64,000 nt of DNA, taken from NCBI RefSeq assembly GCF_014635725.1, contig NZ_BMDJ01000008.1, forward strand, positions 124,001 to 188,000, given 5' to 3'. Origin of the DNA: Pedobacter mendelii. Its GTDB lineage: Bacteria; Bacteroidota; Bacteroidia; Sphingobacteriales; Sphingobacteriaceae. Below the pieces are notes generated by a model. That model was not told the DNA's origin and did no database searches. It saw only the letters and a list, made by a program, of their open reading frames with translations. Made by a program: the position numbers and the translations under genes. Shown one piece after another: positions 61,903 to 64,000 of the stretch (position 1 is its first letter; each line of letters opens with the position of its first letter).

Positions 61903-62979
61903 TCATGGATTTACATCGAGTTTTTGTCCAGCAATATCTTCCCATCTGTAAAAGTGAAAAGTTCGGTCATCACTCATCGCAACCAGCAAACCATGTTTAA
62001 AATCTGAATTCAAAGGAGTAGATACAACATCTATGCCATCTGTTTGATTGGCGGAATATTTAATGGTGGTTAATAGTACATGCTGATTAGCTGATTTATT
62101 GGTTCCGATTCTACTATACACTTTTAACTGCCTTGAACCTTGATCGGATACAAGTATATAACCTTTATTTCCAGCGGATTTATAAATAGCAATACCTTCA
62201 TTATCAACGGAGAAATCGCCTTGGCCAAATAACGACAGTTCATTATTTCCCTTAGCCGGATCTGCATAGTACTTACGCACACCAACCTGTTCATCACAAT
62301 AATATACGAAACCCAATTCGTTATCAACCGCTATTGCTTCAATTTCCTTTTTACCACTATATTTTCCAAATTTTCGAACTAAATCTGCTTTTACATTTCC
62401 TTTTCCATCATCAGTTAATAAATACTGCCATAGATAAGTTCCATTTTTTGGTCCGGTTTTGCGCCCAGCGATTGCATAAATTTTACCATTTGGAGCAGTA
62501 TACATGGAAATGCCCATTAAATCACGATATGCTTCTCCAGTTTCGCCAACAAATACTGATATGCCGCCATTATCTATTGGTTTCATATCCGGAAGCGAAT
62601 AAATTCTAAGCTTATGCGTATACCTTTCTGTAGTAACTGCAATATCTGTTTTTTTTCCGGCAAGTAATAGGCCATAAGCAATATCAACATTATCTGGTCT
62701 CTTAAGTCCTTTTACTGTTTTCGATTTGATAATCTTACCCTTGAGATCATAAACGTATAAGCCTCCGTTAATATCCTTATCTGTACCAATTACTAACGAT
62801 TTTGTAGGATCATTTGGATTTACCCAAATCGCCGGATCATCAGTATCAAAATCTACAGGTTCTGATACATATAGTGGCTTAACGGCTGTAATATCTACTT
62901 TTTGTGAAGCTCCATTACAAGCAATGGTTAAGCTTAAAATTACGCTTATTGCAAAATGTATGATGTTGTTATTTTTCAT
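61903..62979 (-). CDS. Beta-propeller phytase
   Basis: A 358-residue exported enzyme of the beta-propeller (BPP) class that removes phosphates from phytate with calcium. The signal is hydrophobic and ends ILSLTIACNG, so it may be a lipoprotein. Typical sections are DFDTDDPAIWVNPNDPTKS, GTDKDINGGLYVYDL, RPDNVDIAYG and EIEAIAVDNELGFVYYCDEQ, giving the acidic residues of the calcium sites. The ATG at 62977-62979 is preferred to one eight codons upstream, which overlaps the previous gene. It is adjacent to the beta-helix gene on the same strand, with a 1-base gap between them. Confidence 0.92.
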   Translation of the reverse strand: MKNNNIIHFAISVILSLTIACNGASQKVDITAVKPLYVSEPVDFDTDDPAIWVNPNDPTKSLVIGTDKDINGGLYVYDLKGKIIKSKTVKGLKRPDNVDIAYGLLLAGKKTDIAVTTERYTHKLRIYSLPDMKPIDNGGISVFVGETGEAYRDLMGISMYTAPNGKIYAIAGRKTGPKNGTYLWQYLLTDDGKGNVKADLVRKFGKYSGKKEIEAIAVDNELGFVYYCDEQVGVRKYYADPAKGNNELSLFGQGDFSVDNEGIAIYKSAGNKGYILVSDQGSRQLKVYSRIGTNKSANQHVLLTTIKYSANQTDGIDVVSTPLNSDFKHGLLVAMSDDRTFHFYRWEDIAGQKLDVNP

Positions 62980-62980
62980 T

Positions 62981-64000
62981 TTAAATTTTAGTACCATAAG
63001 CACCTACAAATGTAGATGGTGCTGGTGATATATATGTGATACCATTTTTCATTACGATTCCCACTTGGTGGTGGCGGGTAAAGTTTGTAATTCCCTTACC
63101 CAAAGCTGGTGAATTTCCTTGTAAATGAAAATCCCAAGTAGTATTAAAATCTGCATTGTTAACTGATGTATTTACGGGATAATTCACAAACTTTGGATCG
63201 TTTTCACCAGCAACCTTGCTAATAACATCATTTTTACCACCAATAATATCGCCAGTTGGTTGAAACTGATTTACAGTAAGCTGATCGTAACCATAATACC
63301 AATTGTTACTATATGTAGAACGGGCATCTTCTGGCTTTTTCGGATCTCTCTTTACACCAAAGCGAGTATTAGCGAAAAGATTATTATATAAATCTGCACG
63401 TACTGTACTTTCCATCCAAACCGATCCGCCTTTAGCAGTTGGTCTTCTCCATCCGGTATTTAATAAAGTATTATTGTAAGCTATAATATAAGCCTGCGGT
63501 GTTTTATCACCCGTGTTTGATAACTTTAGTGCGTTTGTATTTGTACTGTAAACCAAGTTATAGGCTATATCTGCTAAACAACCCGATTTAAAATTCATAG
63601 CCTCGCCACCTGTTACACCAGTGGTATAGAAAACATTATTGGCGAAAATAATTTTCCCACCCTCTATGTAGGTACAATCTTCCTGAAGATTCCTGAACAC
63701 GCTATTTTGCACAACTAATTTTCCTTTAGCATTCGAGAACCAAAGCGCTGGAAGATTTTCTCCGGCAACGGCTTTGTAAAGCCCCATTTTTACAGATGTA
63801 GATGCATCAGAAGTTGTAGAACCTCCATATTCTATAATTGTGTAATCGAGTACTAATTCCTCGCAAGTAGGGCCTGCTAATATCCCGCCCCATAGTTTAC
63901 CAAATTTCTTTTGCGCTGTTTTGTAAAATTCATTTACCGTAAATTTGATTGGGTTAGTTGCTGTTCCTAAAGCATACAAATTTCCTTTTACAATAATTTC
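62981..64000 (-). CDS. Right-handed beta-helix protein, C-terminal part
   Basis: The frame is open to the right edge and at least 340 residues long; the true start is outside the window. The sequence is of repeating short strands (for example VVQNSVFRNLQEDCTYIEGG, ANNVFYTTGVTGGEAM, AYIIAYNNTLLNTGW), the pattern of a parallel beta-helix. TSTNxLK-like ladder repeats are present. No polysaccharide-lyase active site was recognised. It precedes the phytase by one base, so both may be secreted from one operon. Confidence 0.8.
   Translation of the reverse strand, partial: EIIVKGNLYALGTATNPIKFTVNEFYKTAQKKFGKLWGGILAGPTCEELVLDYTIIEYGGSTTSDASTSVKMGLYKAVAGENLPALWFSNAKGKLVVQNSVFRNLQEDCTYIEGGKIIFANNVFYTTGVTGGEAMNFKSGCLADIAYNLVYSTNTNALKLSNTGDKTPQAYIIAYNNTLLNTGWRRPTAKGGSVWMESTVRADLYNNLFANTRFGVKRDPKKPEDARSTYSNNWYYGYDQLTVNQFQPTGDIIGGKNDVISKVAGENDPKFVNYPVNTSVNNADFNTTWDFHLQGNSPALGKGITNFTRHHQVGIVMKNGITYISPAPSTFVGAYGTKI

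Noticed and set aside
1..64000. tRNA or rRNA genes
   Set aside because: No cloverleaf or rRNA-like sequence was recognised by eye; a covariance-model scan would decide.

Overview
The window looks like a chromosomal segment of a Bacteroidota bacterium, most likely family Sphingobacteriaceae and close to Pedobacter. Several things point that way: a SusC/SusD pair with glycoside hydrolases, DUF4293 and DUF5683 proteins, the gene order parA-parB-DUF5683-dapB-lepB, a BshC bacillithiol enzyme, promoters of the TAnnTTTG type, few visible Shine-Dalgarno sequences, low G+C, and many dispersed palindromic repeats between genes. I see no rRNA, tRNA, CRISPR array, prophage or intact transposase. Most genes are on the minus strand.

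Layout. 1-193: start of a membrane protein running off the left edge. 233-887: four inverted-repeat units of about 155 bp. 924-5090: L,D-transpeptidase, then on the minus strand FabG, a GIY-YIG protein and the agmatine-to-putrescine pair AguB/AguA. 5587-9556: a small Cys-rich protein and class I ribonucleotide reductase NrdB/NrdA. 10010-15148: RlpA-like protein, MsrB, a GxxExxY protein bracketed by inverted repeats, SucD, a VIT-family metal transporter and RlmF. 15469-18668: DctA, secreted cyanophycinase and isoaspartyl peptidase, a likely cyanophycin or aspartyl-peptide utilisation unit, followed by an ABC exporter and TruA. 21673-31045: a large secreted esterase/peptidase-like protein, DUF4293, a second alpha/beta hydrolase, a DEAD-box helicase with a Gly/Arg tail, BshC and an Ldh-family dehydrogenase.

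31110-41576 is a compact polysaccharide utilisation locus: ROK regulator, SusC, SusD, GH29 alpha-L-fucosidase and GH3 glycosidase with a PA14 insert. A perfect 31-base hairpin terminator after susD probably lowers expression of the two hydrolases relative to SusCD. 41717-46347 is the chromosome-partitioning and housekeeping cluster lepB, dapB, DUF5683, parB, parA. 46530-52285 holds an FMN reductase whose 3' end has expanded into a 76-bp tandem array, an orphan half of a BtuF-like binding protein, a peptide-binding lipoprotein and a TonB-type outer membrane protein.

52544-60110 is a lipid-modification cluster on one strand: desaturase, DUF1475-like and DUF1295 membrane proteins, two cyclopropane-fatty-acid-synthase-type methyltransferases, an FAD oxidoreductase and DUF1365. 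It is broken up by ATGGA-rich repeats and a four-helix-bundle gene. The right end (60238-64000) carries a cupin, two small unknown proteins, a beta-propeller phytase and the C-terminal part of a beta-helix protein. The least expected observations are the 76-bp array grown out of a coding 3' end, the palindrome that supplies codons to two adjacent lipid genes, the bracketed GxxExxY unit, and the ROK-controlled PUL with its internal terminator.
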